This document shows, piece by piece, positions 5,103-8,542 of a DNA stretch of 8,542 nucleotides. The notes below the pieces were generated by a model. That model made no database searches and was not told the origin of the DNA. It saw only the letters and a program-made list of their open reading frames with translations. Source of the DNA: an uncultured Chloroflexota bacterium (GTDB lineage Bacteria > Chloroflexota > Chloroflexia > Chloroflexales > Roseiflexaceae); assembly GCA_937876225.1 (NCBI GenBank), contig CALFIC010000123.1, positions 1 through 8,542 on the forward strand, given 5' to 3'. The position numbers were made by a program, and so were the translations under genes. The first letter of the stretch is position 1. Each line of letters starts with the position of its first letter.

Positions 5103-8100
5103 ATGTCAAATCAAACTCCATTACCCTTTTTGTTCATCAATGAGCAACCGGCGTGGCAAATGCCGGAACTCCCAAGCTTGCGCAAATTACCAGCCCACGC
5201 CACTTTTTGGCCATTCCCATCGGCCCAAGCCGCCTTTGGACGGGTAGCCGAGCAATCACCGCTCGTGCAGAGTCTCAATGGCAATTGGGATTTCACATTG
5301 TTTGACACCCCCCGCGAAGTCACCGCCGATGCGCTCAAATCTGCCCCGTGGCGCCAATTAGCCGTCCCCGGCAATTGGACCATGCAACTACGCCACGAAC
5401 CATGGGACGGCGAGTCGTTCATACGCCCACACTACACCAACATCCAAATGCCCTTTGCCGAAACCTTCCCCCACCTGCCCGAATCAATCGCCACCGGCGT
5501 CTATCGCACTCGATTCCGCGTCGCAACTGCTTGGGCCGAACAACGGGTGGTACTCCATTTTGCGGGCTGCGAAGGAGCTTTGTTTGTCTACCTCAACGGT
5601 GCCTTTGTCGGTTTCAACAAAGATAGTCGCACCCCTGCCGAATACGATATCACCGAATTAGTCCAACTCGGTGGCGAATACGAATTGCTGTGTGTCAACC
5701 CGCGCTATTCTGATGCCAGCTGGCTGGAAGACCAAGATCATTGGTGGCAGGCCGGGATTCACCGCGACGTCTACCTCTACACCACGCCCACTACGTTTTT
5801 GCAGGACGTCACCGTCCAAACCGACCTCGCCGATGATTTCAGCACAGGCACCCTCCGTGTCCACACTACCGTACGCACCCATGGCCAGCACGCCAGTGGC
5901 ACCATCCATGTGCAGTTATACACCGCGGCGGGCGTAGCCGTCTTGCCCACACCGCTCACCAGTAGTGTGCCTGGCGCCCCTATCGGATTCCCCATGGGAC
6001 AGCCCAAAAGTGACACCGCCAATGCCACCGTGGTAGCCACAATCGATCAACCCGCCTGTTGGAACACCGAAACGCCCCACCTCTACACCCTCATCGTCAC
6101 CCTTGAGGCTGCCGGCACCAGCATCAGCACCGCAGTGCGAGTCGGCTTCCGCACTGTCGATATCACCAATCGCGAATTGCGCGTCAATCGCCAGCCGATT
6201 TTTGTGCATGGGGTCAATTATCACGAGCACAGCGATGAATTCGGCAAAGCGGTCCCGCGGGCAATGATGGAGCGCGACATCAAGACGATGAAGGCGCACA
6301 ACATCAACGCCGTACGCTGCTCACACTACCCCAACCACCCCTATTGGCTCGATTTGTGCGACCAATACGGCCTATTTGTGGTCGATGAAGCCAACATCGA
6401 GCACCACGCCCTGCTCCGCCTCAGCCAAGAATCGCGGGTCAGTGCCGCCTACCTCGAGCGGGTCAGCAACATGGTAGCTCGTGACAAAAACCACCCCAGC
6501 GTGATTGTTTGGTCGCTCGGCAACGAAAGTGGTTACGGTATCAACCACGAAACCAGCGCCGCCTGGATTCGCCATACCGACCCTACCCGCCCCATCCAAT
6601 ACGAAGGGGCAGTGAGTCCTTTCAACAACGACCAAAGCATCACCTTCAACGGCACCTTGGACCACTGGAATCGGGGCCATACGGTGACCGACATTGTAGC
6701 CCCCATGTATGCCCCCATTAGCGACATCGTGAAGTGGATTAGCACCACCACCGATCCACGACCGCTGATTTTGTGTGAATATGCCCACGCCATGGGCAAC
6801 AGCAGTGGCTCGCTGGCCGACTATTACGCCGCATTCGAGCAGCATCATGGGCTGCAAGGGGGCTTCATCTGGGAATGGCTCGACCACGGCATCCGCATGT
6901 ATACCCCCGCTGGTGAGCCCTACTGGGTCTATGGCGGGAGTTTTGGCGAAGTGCCCCACGACGGCAACTTTGTAGCCGATGGGATGGTCTGGCCCGACCG
7001 CACCCCCCACCCTGGCATGCGCGAATTCATGTACTTGGCTCGCCCCGTACGCATCACCGCTATCGACAGTGCCAATGGCGTATTTCGCATCGAAAACCGC
7101 CGCTTTTACACCACCCTCGCCGACCTCCATGGCACCTGGCGCATCGTGGTAGATGGTACCGTCACGCATACCGGCACCGTCGCCATCCCGCCAATTGCCC
7201 CCCAATCCGCCGAGACGATTACCCTGCCCGTGCAATGGCCCGTAAGCGGTGAATCGTTTATCGAATTCTCCTTTGCCACCACCGCCGACAACTATTGGGC
7301 ACCGGCAGGGCAGGTCGTAGCGTGGGATCAACTCGCTGGGCCGGTCATACAACCCATAGCGATGCCACCCTCAGCCACTCACACGGTGAGTAGTGTCAGC
7401 CAGACCCACCTCATCCTCACCAACAACCACTACCGTGTCGTTGTGGATCGCACCACCGGCGAGTTGAGCGACTTCAATCAGCGCCAAGCGATTATGGCTG
7501 GCCCGCAACTCAACCTGTGGCGGGCGCCCACCGACAACGACCACCTGCAAGAAATGTTCGCCATGATGCGGCTCCAAGCCTACCCACTCTGGCGTAGTGT
7601 CGGCCTCACCCAACTGCAATACCGCATCACCGCCGTGCAACCAATCGTCACGCCGAGCGGTGCACACTGCATCGAAGTACGTACCTGTGCCAGTGGCCGC
7701 GAGCGCTGGGACGACATCCAAACCACCCACACCTACACCTTGACCGACACGGGCAGTCTGCGAATCAGCACCCACGTCGCCCTTGCACCAGATCTGGTCG
7801 ATCTCCCCCGCATCGGGATTACCTTGCAACTCGACCCCGCCTTTGAAACGATTGCCTGGTATGGTCGTGGCCCCCACGAAAACTACAGCGATCGCAACGC
7901 CAGTAGCATGGTGGGAATCTATCACAGCACGGTCAGTGAGCAATACACGCCCTACATCATGCCCCAAGAAAACGGCCACAAAGGTGATGTGCGTTGGCTC
8001 ACGTTGTCCGATAATGCGGGCCAAACCCTCAGCATTCGTGGCGATGCCTTGTTTGGATTCAATGCCCTCCACAATAGCGACGCCGACCTCGAAGCAGCCA

Positions 8101-8258
8101 AATTCACCCCCGACGTCCATCCCCGCCCCGAAATCATGCTTAACCTCAATCACGGCATGCGTGGCTTGGGTACCGGGTTGATGGTCGATACCTTGCCCCA
8201 ATACCAACTCAATGCCCACGAATATCACTTTACGTTTGAATTACGTTGGGAAAAATAA
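5103..8258 (+). CDS. lacZ: Beta-galactosidase, glycoside hydrolase family 2 (LacZ type)
   Basis: This 1,051-residue enzyme has the full five-domain LacZ plan: jelly-roll sugar-binding domain (about 50-230), Ig-like domain (about 231-350), TIM barrel (about 352-650), second Ig-like domain (about 655-750) and C-terminal beta-sandwich (about 770-1048). It hydrolyses terminal beta-D-galactosides such as lactose. The acid/base is E475 in SLGNESG and the nucleophile is E559 in LILCEYAHAMGN. By comparison with E. coli LacZ, Mg ligands map to E433, H435 and E475; D174 and F623/D626 to the Na+ site; H374, H408, Y536 and H562 to the substrate pocket. The 'RCSHYPNHPYW' run (405-415) is the GH2 signature. 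The loop that carries W999 in E. coli reads GLGTGLMVDT (1021-1030) and has no aromatic residue. There is no signal peptide, so the enzyme is cytoplasmic. The gene appears monocistronic, with its own promoter and a terminator 30 bases after the TAA; no permease or regulator is next to it in the window. Confidence 0.96.
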   Translation: MSNQTPLPFLFINEQPAWQMPELPSLRKLPAHATFWPFPSAQAAFGRVAEQSPLVQSLNGNWDFTLFDTPREVTADALKSAPWRQLAVPGNWTMQLRHEPWDGESFIRPHYTNIQMPFAETFPHLPESIATGVYRTRFRVATAWAEQRVVLHFAGCEGALFVYLNGAFVGFNKDSRTPAEYDITELVQLGGEYELLCVNPRYSDASWLEDQDHWWQAGIHRDVYLYTTPTTFLQDVTVQTDLADDFSTGTLRVHTTVRTHGQHASGTIHVQLYTAAGVAVLPTPLTSSVPGAPIGFPMGQPKSDTANATVVATIDQPACWNTETPHLYTLIVTLEAAGTSISTAVRVGFRTVDITNRELRVNRQPIFVHGVNYHEHSDEFGKAVPRAMMERDIKTMKAHNINAVRCSHYPNHPYWLDLCDQYGLFVVDEANIEHHALLRLSQESRVSAAYLERVSNMVARDKNHPSVIVWSLGNESGYGINHETSAAWIRHTDPTRPIQYEGAVSPFNNDQSITFNGTLDHWNRGHTVTDIVAPMYAPISDIVKWISTTTDPRPLILCEYAHAMGNSSGSLADYYAAFEQHHGLQGGFIWEWLDHGIRMYTPAGEPYWVYGGSFGEVPHDGNFVADGMVWPDRTPHPGMREFMYLARPVRITAIDSANGVFRIENRRFYTTLADLHGTWRIVVDGTVTHTGTVAIPPIAPQSAETITLPVQWPVSGESFIEFSFATTADNYWAPAGQVVAWDQLAGPVIQPIAMPPSATHTVSSVSQTHLILTNNHYRVVVDRTTGELSDFNQRQAIMAGPQLNLWRAPTDNDHLQEMFAMMRLQAYPLWRSVGLTQLQYRITAVQPIVTPSGAHCIEVRTCASGRERWDDIQTTHTYTLTDTGSLRISTHVALAPDLVDLPRIGITLQLDPAFETIAWYGRGPHENYSDRNASSMVGIYHSTVSEQYTPYIMPQENGHKGDVRWLTLSDNAGQTLSIRGDALFGFNALHNSDADLEAAKFTPDVHPRPEIMLNLNHGMRGLGTGLMVDTLPQYQLNAHEYHFTFELRWEK

Positions 8259-8288
8259 TTCAGACTCGCCTATCGTGCACCTTCATTA

Positions 8289-8329
8289 AAAATCATCACT
8301 GCAATCAAATGTGTTGCAGTGATGATTTT
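8289..8329 (+). terminator. Perfect 16-bp hairpin terminator after lacZ
   Basis: Arms 8289-8304 and 8314-8329 are perfectly complementary over 16 bp around a 9-base loop (8305-8313), beginning 30 bases after the stop codon. The stem is A-rich on the left and ends in TTTT on the right, so the last four U can act as the U-tract when the A-U base of the stem is unpaired. The symmetrical AAAA/TTTT ends would also allow termination from the opposite strand. Confidence 0.8.
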
Positions 8330-8542
8330 GCATGTCAAAAATATACTATAGATAGTCGTATTAAAAACACTACGAATTGTCATGATATTGTAATTTTTTG
8401 TATATTCGATTATTTTTTGAAAAATTGCTAAAATCAAACAAAAATATGACTTTCATGCTATTTTTCAGCACATAATAAGTATTTTACACAAAAACATCTA
8501 TATTGGCGATTTCACAATAGCAAAATCAAAAAATAATTCTAG
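8330..8542. other. AT-rich intergenic region without a supported gene
   Basis: After the lacZ terminator the sequence turns sharply AT-rich: 46 of the 202 bases from 8341 to 8542 are G or C (23%). Only short open frames occur, none with a Shine-Dalgarno plus a sensible protein. TATACT at 8342-8347 could be a -10 box but no -35 lies at proper spacing. It may be the upstream region of a gene beyond the right edge. Confidence 0.6.

Noticed and set aside
6372..8228. Two long minus-strand open frames (326 and 285 codons) opposite lacZ
   Set aside because: Their codons are exact reverse complements of lacZ codons, so they stay open only because lacZ rarely uses TTA, CTA and TCA. The translations are Gly/Val/Ala-rich without a domain, and lacZ itself is unmistakable.
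8246..8431. 61-codon frame overlapping the lacZ stop and its terminator
   Set aside because: It runs straight through the hairpin terminator and into AT-rich DNA and has no Shine-Dalgarno; the composition is that of untranslated DNA.
8418..8467. Imperfect inverted repeat TGAAAAATTGC / GCTATTTTTCA
   Set aside because: 10 of 11 matches with a 28-base loop in 23% GC sequence is easily expected by chance.

Overview
This window (8,542 bp) looks like ordinary bacterial chromosome from a moderately GC-rich organism. The genes show about 55-58% GC by eye, against about 23% in the last 202 bases. The compact gene order, a COG4280-type membrane protein, an ATP-grasp/GNAT pair and a GH2 beta-galactosidase would fit a Chloroflexota bacterium such as a Herpetosiphon relative. 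That placement is a tentative impression; nothing here fixes the taxon. There is no rRNA, tRNA, CRISPR array, insertion sequence or phage gene.

Layout. The left edge holds the 3' end of a plus-strand gene, a COG4529-like FAD/NAD(P)-binding protein (2-265). It converges, across a GC-rich hairpin, on a long minus-strand block. Read in the direction of transcription, right to left, the block is: a PLP-dependent aminotransferase (4956-3769); a nucleotidyltransferase-fold protein 13 bp later (3755-2967); a polytopic COG4280-like membrane protein (2888-2145) overlapping by 4 bp a 62-residue two-helix membrane protein (2148-1960); an intrinsic terminator (1934-1883); a GNAT acetyltransferase (1843-1355); and an ATP-grasp ligase of the D-Ala-D-Ala ligase type (1321-323). 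On the plus strand a full-length GH2 beta-galactosidase (5103-8258) stands alone, with its own promoter, Shine-Dalgarno and a hairpin terminator just after the stop. The final ~210 bases are very AT-rich and carry no gene I can support.

How the parts relate. The aminotransferase and lacZ are divergent from a 146-bp region in which the best -35 boxes of the two promoters overlap almost completely at 5017-5023. The two directions may therefore be controlled together. The minus-strand block divides into at least two transcription units, because a strong hairpin with a U-tract separates the membrane-protein pair from the GNAT/ATP-grasp pair. The block holds an aminotransferase, a nucleotidyltransferase fold, an acetyltransferase, a peptide-type ligase and a membrane transporter-like pair. 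This could be a small-molecule or amino-acid modification locus, but that is inference from fold content only. The beta-galactosidase has all main catalytic and metal-site residues, and an altered C-terminal active-site loop. I found no convincing wholly new system; the most informative signals are the shared divergent promoter, the terminator that decides the GNAT start, the two-fold repeat in the membrane protein and the altered LacZ loop.
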